A DNA stretch of 64,000 nt from NCBI GenBank assembly GCA_016716265.1, contig JADJWQ010000006.1:3003501-3067500 (forward strand), read 5' to 3'. Numbering within the stretch: position 1 is the first letter of the stretch; every line of letters begins with the position of its first letter. Positions 48,607 to 57,357 of this stretch are shown here, piece by piece. The notes beneath the pieces were generated by a model. It worked only from the letters and a program-made list of their open reading frames with translations, was not told the origin of the DNA and did not search any database. A program made the position numbers and the translations under genes. The stretch is from Planctomycetota bacterium (lineage in GTDB: Bacteria; Planctomycetota; UBA1135; UBA2386).

Positions 48607-50835
48607 ATGCTCGCAATCCTCCTGTCGATCTCCGTCCTGGCGCCGCAGGCACCGACCGGTCAGCCGGAAGCCCCGCTCTCATCGCGGGAGATCCACCTGC
48701 CGACGCTCCGCACCACCGTCGTCGACTCCCGCTTCCTGGATGCAGCCCGCGGCCGCATCGTGCGCAGCACCACCGACGCCGCCGGACTCCCGGTGGACGC
48801 CGACGCGCTGCGGGCGGCGGAGTCGGCCGCGGCCGACGCGACCCGCGGGAAGCTCGGGACGGATCTCGCCACCCGCATCGCCGCAGGTGAGAAGCGGCCG
48901 CAGGTCGTGTTCTGGCTCCGCCGCCCCGCCGGACAACCCGACCTGCGCACGCTGATCGACGCCCGCGTCGCCGCCGGCGACCCACCGGAGGACGCCCGCC
49001 GCCACGCACTGCAGGTCGCCGCGGGCTTCGTCTCCGCGGTGCAGGAGCCGTTCCTCCGGGCGCTGCGCACCGCCGGGCTCGAGCCCGACTACGCCGACGC
49101 CTACGCGCCGATCGTGTTCGTGACGCTCGACGCCGAGCGCATCGCCGCGCTGGCGGCGCGCGACGACGTCGACAAGGTGTACTGGTCGTCGCCGCGCTGG
49201 GAGGACGAGACGGTCGTCGGTGCACGCGCGGTCACCCACTTCGTGGTCGCGGGCGGATCGGCGCCGAACCAGTGGGCATCTCCATCGGCGCGGACCGACG
49301 CCGTGCATCGCCGCGGCATCACCGGTGCCGGCGTGAAGGTGATGGTCAACGACACGGCTCCGATGACGGGCAGCAATCCGTATCTGCCGCCGATCATCAC
49401 CGGCAACGGGCTCGGCACGGCGAGCCACGCGACCGCGGTCGCGGGGATCATCTGCTCGAGCCACCCGGTCGAGACCGGCGCGGCACCCGGGCTGCTCGCG
49501 CTCTACAACTACGGCGTGTCCGGCGACACCGGCGCGCCGATGGCGTGGAGCTGGGGCATGAGCCAGGGAGTGTCGTTCGGCAACTGCTCCTGGTGGAACT
49601 TCCAGCGCGGCCAGATCAACTTCCTGGACCGCTACTTCGACTACATCATCCGCAACTTCGCGGTCATGATGTTCAAGAGCGCGGGCAACCAGGGGAACAA
49701 CCAGCCGATCACGACGCCCGGCAACGGCTACAACATGACCGCGTCGGGCTGTGCCGATGACCGGAATACGCACGACTGGGACGACGACATCATCGCGTCG
49801 TTCTCGAGCACGGCGAACCCGGTCGAAGGCCACGAGAAGCCGGAGGTCGTCGCACACGGCACCGGCATCACGACGACGACGACGGGTTCACCGTGGATCG
49901 GCAATGCCGGCAGCGGCACGAGCTATGCGTCGCCCGTGACGTGCGGAGCGGCCGCGCTCCTCGCGCAGACCGATCCGCTGCTGCAGGCGCGGCCGGAGGC
50001 CGTCAAGGCGATGCTGATGGCCGGCGCCTGGAACAACGTGCACGGCGCGGCACCGCTCAGCGACTACGACGGTGCCGGTGGCATCGACGCCGCGGCGTCG
50101 CAGCGCGCGGTGGCCGACGGCCAGTACGTATCGACGACGCTGACTGCAGGCTCGTTCAGCGGTGGCTTCTGGACTCACCCGATCCAGCTCGACCGCGGCG
50201 ACGAGACGCGTGTCGTCGCGCTGTGGTTCTCGAGCGCCGACTCGTCCTACTCGACCGACGTACTCGACATGGATCTCGACATGGTCGTGCTCGATCCCAG
50301 CGGCGGTGTCGTCGCGGCGTCGGCATCGGCGGCGAACCCGTTCGAGATCGTCCAGTTCATCCCGGCCGTCACCGGAACGTACACGATCCGCATGCAGCGG
50401 CAGCGGTTCACCGGCACGAGCGAGCCGTTCGCCCTCGCATGGACGACCGGCCAGGACGCCGCGACCGACACCGTGACCGTCACGGGCACGCCGACGATCG
50501 GCGCGACGCTCGGCTTCCGGTTCGAGAGCCGCTATCACCCCAACGCGTGGTACATCGGCCTGTGCTCGCTGACGCCGTATCCGGCGATCACGTTGCTGCC
50601 GACCGGCCGGATCCTCGGCTTCGGCTTCGATTCGCTGTCCGAGGCGTCGTTCTCGGGCGCGCTGCCCGGCTTCCTCGGTCAGCTCGGCGCGGACGGGCGC
50701 GCGACCGCACAGCTGCCGATCCCCGCCAATGCAGCGTTGGTCGGCCTGACGATCCACTACGGCATGGCCACCGCCGAGACCGGTCAGGCGCTCGCCGAGG
50801 AGACGTCGCCGGTCGGCTCGTTCACGATCCAGTGA
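48607..50835 (+). CDS. Exported subtilisin-like (S8) protease with C-terminal beta domain
   Basis: 742 residues, short signal peptide (MLAILLSISVLAPQ). The S8 triad is Asp249 in VKVMVNDTAP, His274 in TASHATAVAGI and Ser439 in GTSYASPVTC. The Asp context (V-N-D) is a variant of the usual D-T/S-G. Residues 50-200 look like a prodomain (KRPQVVFWLRRPA, VYWSSPRWED). After the catalytic domain come a beta region like the P/PPC domains (YSTDVLDMDLDMVVLDPSGG) and a last domain with AQLPIPANAALVGLTIHYG. Its end overlaps the end of the convergent BNR-protein gene by 14 bases. Confidence 0.88.
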   Translation: MLAILLSISVLAPQAPTGQPEAPLSSREIHLPTLRTTVVDSRFLDAARGRIVRSTTDAAGLPVDADALRAAESAAADATRGKLGTDLATRIAAGEKRPQVVFWLRRPAGQPDLRTLIDARVAAGDPPEDARRHALQVAAGFVSAVQEPFLRALRTAGLEPDYADAYAPIVFVTLDAERIAALAARDDVDKVYWSSPRWEDETVVGARAVTHFVVAGGSAPNQWASPSARTDAVHRRGITGAGVKVMVNDTAPMTGSNPYLPPIITGNGLGTASHATAVAGIICSSHPVETGAAPGLLALYNYGVSGDTGAPMAWSWGMSQGVSFGNCSWWNFQRGQINFLDRYFDYIIRNFAVMMFKSAGNQGNNQPITTPGNGYNMTASGCADDRNTHDWDDDIIASFSSTANPVEGHEKPEVVAHGTGITTTTTGSPWIGNAGSGTSYASPVTCGAAALLAQTDPLLQARPEAVKAMLMAGAWNNVHGAAPLSDYDGAGGIDAAASQRAVADGQYVSTTLTAGSFSGGFWTHPIQLDRGDETRVVALWFSSADSSYSTDVLDMDLDMVVLDPSGGVVAASASAANPFEIVQFIPAVTGTYTIRMQRQRFTGTSEPFALAWTTGQDAATDTVTVTGTPTIGATLGFRFESRYHPNAWYIGLCSLTPYPAITLLPTGRILGFGFDSLSEASFSGALPGFLGQLGADGRATAQLPIPANAALVGLTIHYGMATAETGQALAEETSPVGSFTIQ

Positions 50836-52225
50836 GCGGGATCGGCGCGGCCGTCGGGCCGTCGAACGACCACGGCAATGCGAACACGCGGCCGTCGCGG
50901 GTCGCGAACCAGAACCGGCTCGGCGATGGTGCGAGGGGATCGCCGTCGGCCCACACGACCTCGCAATCCGGGTGTGCGTTCCAGACCTTGCGCACGTAGG
51001 TGTGGTTCGCCCCCGGGCACGGCGTCAGCGAGCGCACACGCTCCCAGCTCGCGCCACGGTCGCCGCTGCGCCACAGCTCGATCTCTCCTCCGGTCGCCCA
51101 CGGACGCGGTCCGGGGCCAGTCGGTGCAATCAACCGCCAGTCGCCATCCGGGTCGACCAGCAGCGAGCCGTGGTCGTAGGCGTGGTCGATCTCGGGACCG
51201 TCCCGCAGCACCCAGCGGTCGCGGTCGAAGCGCGCGGTCGCTAGCCGGCGCGGGCCTCCGGCCGGTCCCGGCCGCCAATCGCGAACCGTCGCGAACAACA
51301 CGATAGGACTGCCATCGACATCGAACGCGACGTCCTTCAGATAGACGAGCAGCCGGCGGTCGGAGAACGCCTCGACGAGCGACGGGCCGCGCGGATCGCG
51401 CAACGGCAGCGATAGCTCCGCGCCCGCCGCGGTCGTCCACGTGATGCCGCCGTCGCGGCTCTCGGCGTAGTGGAGATCGGTCCGCGCATTCAGGCCACCC
51501 TGCTCGGGGTGCCGGTCGAACGCCGTCGCGATACGCCGGCCGTCGCTCCAGCTCACCTGGTAGTGGCCGCGATCCATCACCGCGAACGGCGTCGGCTCGC
51601 TCCATTCGACGCCATCGGGGCTGGTCGCGAGGTGCAGCAGGCGCCGGCCGTCGCGATAGAGCGTGTGCAGCAGCACGAGCCCGTGCGCGTCGATCCACCA
51701 CGGCTGTCCGTAGGAGAAGTTCGTCGTCCACGTCCGCGTGAACCGGTCGAGCTCGGCGGGCTCGCCGCTGCGATGGACGAATGACGGGCGCGCGGTGCCG
51801 TGGCTGTTGGAGAACACGTAGAGTCGCCCCGCAGGGTCGAGCGCCAGCGTCGGATTGTCGTGGGCGTCCGTCGTCCCCTTGCGCAGCAGGATGCGCGGCC
51901 GCGACAACGTGAACGTGTCGTGGTCGAGCCACGCGACCAGATGCAGCAGCTCGCCCGCCTCGTCGGTGCCTCCCAGGACGAGCCACGTGCGGTTCGTCAC
52001 CGGGTCGTAGGCGGCGATCGGCACGTGCTGCTGCGGGTAGGTGCCGAAGCCGCCGGAGTACTTGTAGCGGTGCTCGTCGCCGGTCGGCTGATTGGAATAC
52101 CAGATGCCGCGGAAGCCCGGCGCGACCGGCAGCTCCTTGCGCGCGGAGTCCTGCTGGGCACTGCCGCAGGCGATGACGAGGACGCTGGCGACCGCGCGGA
52201 TGGCCGGGGTGAATGGTCTCATCAC
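50822..52225 (-). CDS. Exported lipoprotein with BNR/sialidase-like propeller
   Basis: 467 residues. A lipobox-like VIAC near residue 20 after a hydrophobic signal suggests a lipoprotein. The chain is built of Asp-box-like strands (ESRDGGITWTTAAG, SGDRGASWERV) and carries Trp-rich loops (FRGIWYSNQPTGDEHRYKYSGG), typical of the BNR_4 glycoside-hydrolase-like propeller family found in planctomycetes and Bacteroidetes. Substrate is unknown; sialidase or polysaccharide lyase activity cannot be claimed. Convergent with the S8 protease. Confidence 0.8.
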   Translation of the reverse strand: MMRPFTPAIRAVASVLVIACGSAQQDSARKELPVAPGFRGIWYSNQPTGDEHRYKYSGGFGTYPQQHVPIAAYDPVTNRTWLVLGGTDEAGELLHLVAWLDHDTFTLSRPRILLRKGTTDAHDNPTLALDPAGRLYVFSNSHGTARPSFVHRSGEPAELDRFTRTWTTNFSYGQPWWIDAHGLVLLHTLYRDGRRLLHLATSPDGVEWSEPTPFAVMDRGHYQVSWSDGRRIATAFDRHPEQGGLNARTDLHYAESRDGGITWTTAAGAELSLPLRDPRGPSLVEAFSDRRLLVYLKDVAFDVDGSPIVLFATVRDWRPGPAGGPRRLATARFDRDRWVLRDGPEIDHAYDHGSLLVDPDGDWRLIAPTGPGPRPWATGGEIELWRSGDRGASWERVRSLTPCPGANHTYVRKVWNAHPDCEVVWADGDPLAPSPSRFWFATRDGRVFALPWSFDGPTAAPIPLTGS

Positions 52226-52267
52226 CCGCGCGAGCGTAGCCGACGCCAGCCGACCACCGGCCAGGCG

Positions 52268-54019
52268 TCAGCGCCGGCCGGTCGCGGGACCCGGCAGCTC
52301 GCCGCGCAGCACCCGCAGCATGCGACAGGTGTCGTGCACGCCAGCCCAACTGGCTCCGTCTGGGTACTGCAGCCCGATGCCGACCAAGGCGACCTCGAAG
52401 TACCAGTCACGGTCACCGAGGATCCGGATCTGCGCTCGCTCGAGGCCGGCGGCAAGTCGCTCGAACCACGCCGCGCGGTAGCTGGCGAAGTAGAACGGCG
52501 GTCCCGGGTTGTAGAGCGGGGTCCAATGCTCCTGCAGCCACGCGAGCGCGCCGTCGATACCCTGCTCGACCTCGTCGACCGCCTGCGCCTCGCGCGCCCC
52601 GGCCGCGTCCAGCGCGTCGCGACAGCGGACCAGCGCGTCCAGGGCGGCGGCCGTCGTCGTGCCGTCGCAATCGCGCCCGCCCCACGTCGGCCAGCCGAGC
52701 GGCACGATCGAGCCCTGCCCGACCTGGCCGTCGGGCGCCACGATGCGCAGCGAGACCGCGACACCGTCCGCCGCCGGCCGCGCCGTCGCGAGCCAATGGC
52801 GCGCGGCCCGCTTCCACACCTCGACCGGCACCACGACCCCGGCGAGGCGCGCGGCATCCAGCGCACGCACGGCGTCGAGCGCTCGATCGACGTCGGTCTC
52901 CGTGGGTGAGCCGGGGACCCGCCACACGATCCCGTCCGGGGCCTCGCTGCCCATCGCGTCGATCACCCCCTGTGTCCACCGCGCCAGCAACGCACGATCG
53001 TCGTCGATGGCGGGTCGCACGTCCGGGCGCGGCCGCACCCCGATCGCCAGCTCCTGACGCTCGCCCGGCGGCCGTGTCGATTGCGCGATCGCGCGGATCG
53101 CCGCACAGCGGGCGAAGTCGCCCGCCGGCTCCGTAGAGCGCAGGATCCGCAGCGCGGTCGCGAGCGCTGGCTCGCCGGGATCGACACCGAGCTCGAGCAG
53201 GGTCCGGACGACCTCCGCGAGCTCGGCCTGGCTGGTCCACAGCCGATCGAAGTCGGTCGCGGTCGGACTGCGCCACAGCGAGGAGTCGGTCCGGCGGAGC
53301 TCCGCGAGCAGCGCGTCGCGCGCACCGCTCACCGCGCGGCCCGCGCGCTCCCGCACCGTGGCGTCGTCGGCGTGGACGATCTCCGAGAGCGTCCAGGTCT
53401 CGCACAGCTCGAGCTGCGCGCGGACGCCTTCGCGGTGGTCGATCCAGCTCAGCGCGAGCACGCTCTCGAAACCGGCGACGTTCCCGGCCCCGCGATCGAT
53501 GCGCCGGGTGATGTCGAGCGTGCCGCGGATCGTCGCCTGACCGTCGACCGTCCAGACGTCGACGTCCCCGTCCGGTTCGGGCTCGAGCCGCCCGCGGATA
53601 CGCTGGGTGCCGTCCCGCGCCTCGCGGCCGTATTCGAGCTTCAACCGGGTCGTGCGCAGCTCGTTGTTCTGCGGGATCAGCATGCGTAGCGCGCCGCCGT
53701 GACCGGCGCGGCGGAGATCGAACGCCACGGCGCTGGCGATCATCCGCACGCCCGGGATCTCCGTTCTGCACGAGCGGCCATCGGCCGCGAGACTCGAGCC
53801 CAGCACGAGCGGAGGATTGTGCTCGCGCACGAGCCGCGGCCGCCAGTGATCCGGGCCGCCTTCCTCCGGCTCGATGACGCGCAGCTCGTAGGTGCGCTCG
53901 TAGAGCGCAGCGTCGCGCGAGCCGAGATTCCAGCGGACGTCCTGGCAGAGCGCCTGCCCGCCGAGGCACATGAGCGCCAACGACGCGCACACCGGCGCGG
54001 CGAGGGTGTCGTATTGCAT
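52268..54019 (-). CDS. Exported protein of unknown function, helical alpha/alpha-type C-terminus
   Basis: 583 residues, signal peptide (APVCASLALMCLGGQALCQ). Residues 40-230 are beta-rich and contain GTLDITRRIDRG, perhaps a carbohydrate-binding or beta-sandwich domain. Residues 250-580 are helices with repeated Gly-Asp-Trp/Tyr motifs (WGGRDCDGTTTAAALDAL, YNPGPPFYFASYRAAWFERL, YFEVALVGIGLQYPDGASW) like the alpha/alpha toroid of prenyltransferase or squalene-cyclase-type planctomycete proteins. No catalytic residues can be assigned. The start ATG is followed at once by the signal peptide. Confidence 0.7.
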   Translation of the reverse strand: MQYDTLAAPVCASLALMCLGGQALCQDVRWNLGSRDAALYERTYELRVIEPEEGGPDHWRPRLVREHNPPLVLGSSLAADGRSCRTEIPGVRMIASAVAFDLRRAGHGGALRMLIPQNNELRTTRLKLEYGREARDGTQRIRGRLEPEPDGDVDVWTVDGQATIRGTLDITRRIDRGAGNVAGFESVLALSWIDHREGVRAQLELCETWTLSEIVHADDATVRERAGRAVSGARDALLAELRRTDSSLWRSPTATDFDRLWTSQAELAEVVRTLLELGVDPGEPALATALRILRSTEPAGDFARCAAIRAIAQSTRPPGERQELAIGVRPRPDVRPAIDDDRALLARWTQGVIDAMGSEAPDGIVWRVPGSPTETDVDRALDAVRALDAARLAGVVVPVEVWKRAARHWLATARPAADGVAVSLRIVAPDGQVGQGSIVPLGWPTWGGRDCDGTTTAAALDALVRCRDALDAAGAREAQAVDEVEQGIDGALAWLQEHWTPLYNPGPPFYFASYRAAWFERLAAGLERAQIRILGDRDWYFEVALVGIGLQYPDGASWAGVHDTCRMLRVLRGELPGPATGRR

Positions 54020-54192
54020 GTCGCGACCGAGGAGGGGTTCGGGGCGCCTGACGCGGCACCAATGATCGTGCCGGCGGTCGATGGGCGTCGGATCGCCACC
54101 ATAAGCAGCGCGGTCGCCCGGTGGCTGTCCCTCCTGGGCGACACCCACCTGTCCGCGGCGCGCGCAGAGCGCCGCATCGAGCCGGGCTGCCG

Positions 54193-55017
54193 TCACGCGT
54201 CCGGGCGGGGCCCCTCGCTCGGACGCCGGACGCGCATCAGCAGATGAATCGGACGATCGTTCGAGGGATCGATCCGCCGCTCGGCGCGATCGTCGACGGG
54301 TGGCTGGCCCTCGGCTGCGACCGCAGTCGTCCGCGTCCCGGGCCGGGCGTTCTCGAAGCCGAGCTCGAGCGTATCGGGGGTCTCGCGGAAGCCAGCGTCG
54401 CGCAGCGCGCAGAGATAGTCGCCGAAGCTCTTCTGGACGTAGCGGATCGCGAGCCGCTCGCCGTCGGGCAGGCGGAGCCTGCCGGCGACGACCCGATCGC
54501 GCGCGCTGAACCAGCCGTGCGTGCCGGTGTCGAACATGCAGCTGCGCACGTCGCGCCCGAGGAAGGCGAGCGCCGGGTGCGGCTCGACGAACAGCAGCCG
54601 GCCACCCGGCCGCAGCACGCGCGCGATCTCGCGCAAGACCGCCGCGAGGCCGTCCGAGGTGAGCTCGGTGAACGGACAGAAGCCGACCGCGATGTCGACC
54701 GACGCGTCGGCGATCCGGGCCAGCAGCCGGATCGCCCGCCCCGCGGCGTCCGCGGCGAGGCGCCCGGGCCGATCGCCCGCGGTCCTCGCGTCGCCGGTCG
54801 CGGCGAGCAGATCGACATGCTCGACGTGCGCCGCGCCGCGCCCGAGCAGCCGGGTCGCCAGGTGCGCCGACGCACTGCCCAGCGTCAGCGCACGCGTGCC
54901 GCGCAGCGGCCCGCACCAGTCGAGGACGAACGACCCGACGACCGCGTCCGCGAGCAGCCCCTGCTCGACGAAGCCGCCGAACTCTGCCACCCGGACATCC
55001 GGTTCCGTGTCGTCCAT
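54193..55017 (-). CDS. Class I SAM-dependent methyltransferase
   Basis: 274 residues. SAM motif I is TRALTLGSASAHLATRLL near residue 42 (a poor GxGxG), motif IV VDIAVGFCPFTEL and motif V LREIARVLRPGGRLLFVEP near 140, so this is the UbiE/Methyltransf_11 shape. No N-terminal signal. It could methylate a small molecule or a lipid; the substrate is unknown. The unusual motif I may lower confidence in activity. Confidence 0.75.
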   Translation of the reverse strand: MDDTEPDVRVAEFGGFVEQGLLADAVVGSFVLDWCGPLRGTRALTLGSASAHLATRLLGRGAAHVEHVDLLAATGDARTAGDRPGRLAADAAGRAIRLLARIADASVDIAVGFCPFTELTSDGLAAVLREIARVLRPGGRLLFVEPHPALAFLGRDVRSCMFDTGTHGWFSARDRVVAGRLRLPDGERLAIRYVQKSFGDYLCALRDAGFRETPDTLELGFENARPGTRTTAVAAEGQPPVDDRAERRIDPSNDRPIHLLMRVRRPSEGPRPDA

Positions 55018-55343
55018 CGAGGTCCCTGCAGGGCTGAACAGCTGGCGCGGACCGGCACCGAGATCCGCACCACGGCGAGAACCCCCGCCATCTCATCTAT
55101 CCAGCCACCTCACCTCCCGCGGAGGACCCCGGACGGAATCCGGCTCCAGGGCCCATTCTCCGACCGGGACGCACCGCTCGACCTGTCGACGACATCGACA
55201 GCTGCGTGCCACCGCTGCGACGCCGGACCGTTGCGGAAGACGACGCATGTGCAGTTACGCAGCAGCGTCTGCCGATCCCCTCGTCGCGCGCGACAGCGCG
55301 CCACACACAACCCATCCGGTTCGGGGGGAGGCAAGGAAACCAG

Positions 55344-55772
55344 ATGTCGATTCGCAGCCTGTTCGCGGTCGCCGCGATCGCGCTCACGGGCTCGTTCCAG
55401 CCGCTGACCGCGCAGGGACAGCTCACCGTCAACCCAGGGGTACTCGTCGCCGGTGACGACGCCGTGATCACGTTCTCCGACCCGTCGAAGGCGGGGGAGA
55501 CCGTGACGATCGAGATCGACAACGGCTCGTTCGTGAACCCGCGGTCGAGCAGCGTCGAGATCAGGCTCGACGACTCGGGCACCGGCTCCGCGAGATGGAC
55601 GGTCCCGGACGACCCGTACTGGATCGGCGCGCACTTCACCGGGCCGTCCGGCCCGAGCGTCAGCCGCGGGATCCTGCCCGGCGAGGAGCCGCCGCCCGGT
55701 GAGACGCCCCCAGGCGGTGGATCGCCGCTGCCCGCCGCGCCGCCGAGCGCCGAGTCAGCGCGGGCGGAGTAG
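55344..55772 (+). CDS. Small exported beta-domain protein with Pro/Gly-rich tail
   Basis: 142 residues with a signal peptide (FAVAAIALTGSFQPLTAQ) and an AAGGAAA ribosome site ahead of the ATG. Residues 24-100 are beta strands with an Ig/fibronectin-like pattern (GDDAVITFSDPSKAGETVTIEI, TGSARWTVPDD). The tail is Gly/Pro/Glu-rich (PPPGETPPGGG) and ends soon after. It runs toward the anti-sigma gene, overlapping its end by 18 bases. Possibly a surface or matrix protein; no family recognised. Confidence 0.7.
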   Translation: MSIRSLFAVAAIALTGSFQPLTAQGQLTVNPGVLVAGDDAVITFSDPSKAGETVTIEIDNGSFVNPRSSSVEIRLDDSGTGSARWTVPDDPYWIGAHFTGPSGPSVSRGILPGEEPPPGETPPGGGSPLPAAPPSAESARAE

Positions 55773-56537
55773 ACGGTCGAGCCGGGCCCGGTAGGCCTGC
55801 TGGGTGACCGCGAGCTCCGGCGTCAGCGCGGCCGCATCGACCAGGCTGCGGATCGCCTGCGAGGCGACCGCCGTCAGCGCGGCGATCACCACGCCGCGCT
55901 CGCTCGGGGACACCTGGGCCTCGCTCAGCAGGTCGCGCGCGAGCAGCACGCCGCCGTCCGGGTCGTCGAGGTCGTCGTTCGCCACCGGCCGCGCGGCCGT
56001 GCCCTCGCGCAGGACCGAGCGCAGGTAGGCGATCGCGAAGCTCGCCTGGCTGCCGCTCGGCGTGGCCGCGCCACTCTCGGCGACCAGCAGGTTCGCGGCG
56101 TCCATCGCGACGCTCGCGACGTTCAGCATCGCGTTCTGCCGCAGCTCCGGCGCGGCGCCGGGATCGTCGAGCGTCAGCAGCGCGGTGCCGAGACCGAGCG
56201 TGTGCTTCGGATCGCGGCGCTCCGGCCACAGCCGGACCGCGACGGTGATCGTCGCGACCGCGGCCGCCGCGCACACGCCGTAGGTGAGGCGCCGTCGATC
56301 GAGCCGCAGCAACCCGCCGAACCCGGTCCCGCGGCCGCCCCGCACGACCCGGTCGACGAGCGCGTCGCGGGCAGCCGGCTCGATGGGCAGCTCGCCGGCG
56401 GCGAGCCGCAGCCGTCGCTCAGCCTCCGCGAACGTGATCGGCAGGTGCCGCTCCTCGGCCCGCACGCGCCGCACGACGGCTTCGAAGCCGGTCCCGTCCG
56501 GCTCCGACCCGCGCCCAGGGTTCTCCCCGCGCGTCAT
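55755..56537 (-). CDS. Putative membrane anti-sigma factor
   Basis: 260 residues. A soluble N-terminal part of about 80 residues is followed by one transmembrane helix (YGVCAAAAVATITVAVRLW, about 87-105) and a mainly helical outside part. No zinc-binding His-Cys-Cys motif of the ZAS type is visible. It is assigned as the regulator of the ECF sigma factor because the two genes overlap (ATGA at 56534-56537) and because of its one-helix topology; sequence alone does not prove this. Confidence 0.62.
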   Translation of the reverse strand: MTRGENPGRGSEPDGTGFEAVVRRVRAEERHLPITFAEAERRLRLAAGELPIEPAARDALVDRVVRGGRGTGFGGLLRLDRRRLTYGVCAAAAVATITVAVRLWPERRDPKHTLGLGTALLTLDDPGAAPELRQNAMLNVASVAMDAANLLVAESGAATPSGSQASFAIAYLRSVLREGTAARPVANDDLDDPDGGVLLARDLLSEAQVSPSERGVVIAALTAVASQAIRSLVDAAALTPELAVTQQAYRARLDRLLRPR

Positions 56538-57244
56538 CGTCGTCCTCCTTCTGCTGACTCCGACGGATCCTCGTCACCCGGCGAACCTCGACCGGCTCGG
56601 TCTGGCGGCCCACCGAAATCGTGCCCCTTGGCGGTCATGCAATCGCGCAGGCGGAGGCGCGCCTTGGACCGCGCGGTGTAGACCGAGCCCCGCGAGGAGC
56701 GGAGCTCGGCGACCAGATCGTCCGCTGGCGCGGTGCCGGTCGGCGACCGGAGGTCCGCTTCGACGATGGCGCGCATCAGCCGCCCGAGCCGCTCGATGCA
56801 CTCGTAGAGCGCAGTCAGCCAACCCGACCGCTGCCCCGCACCATCGCCCTCCTCGAGCGGATCCCGGCCATCGCTCCCCGGCTCGGCGCGCGTCACCCCG
56901 TCCCAGTCGTCGACCTGCGCCCCCGCAGGGGAACGACGCCGCGAACGCAGCATCTTCCGTGCAGCGTTGCGGCAGATGACGAAGAACCACGCGCGCAGCG
57001 GCGCGCGACGCGGGTCGAAGCTGCCGATCGAGCGCCACGCGAGCTGGCAGCCCTCGGCGAGCGCGTCCTCGATGTCCTCGTTGCGGAAGACGTCGTGGAA
57101 CTCGCTGCGGAGCAACCACTTGACGCGGGGGGCGTGCGTGTCGAGCAGGATGCGCAAACCTCGAGGGTCCTGAAGCCGGATCAGACGAGCCACTTCGTCG
57201 TCGGGGACGGGGCGCAGCGGTTCGCCTTGGGGTTCACTCATCAC
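56534..57244 (-). CDS. ECF-type sigma factor
   Basis: 236 residues. Sigma-2 shows DVFRNEDIEDALAEGCQLAWRSIGSFDPRR with the following WFFVICRNAARKMLRSRRR, the ECF pattern. Sigma-4 is less typical (LGRLMRAIVEADLRS, then RGSVYTARSKARLRLRDCM as the recognition helix region). It ends in an acidic Pro/Gly tail. The downstream anti-sigma gene overlaps it. It would direct RNA polymerase to a small regulon after an envelope signal; the vWA gene on the same strand lies upstream. Confidence 0.82.
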   Translation of the reverse strand: MMSEPQGEPLRPVPDDEVARLIRLQDPRGLRILLDTHAPRVKWLLRSEFHDVFRNEDIEDALAEGCQLAWRSIGSFDPRRAPLRAWFFVICRNAARKMLRSRRRSPAGAQVDDWDGVTRAEPGSDGRDPLEEGDGAGQRSGWLTALYECIERLGRLMRAIVEADLRSPTGTAPADDLVAELRSSRGSVYTARSKARLRLRDCMTAKGHDFGGPPDRAGRGSPGDEDPSESAEGGRR

Positions 57245-57357
57245 TACCCCGGCAGCTTATCTCGCCGGGGCCGGAGTCCCGGGGTTCCGCGCCCGGGCCG
57301 GGCGACGCGTCCCGGAATCGCGACGCCCACGGCCCGCTTCCCGACGCGGTCGGCCCG

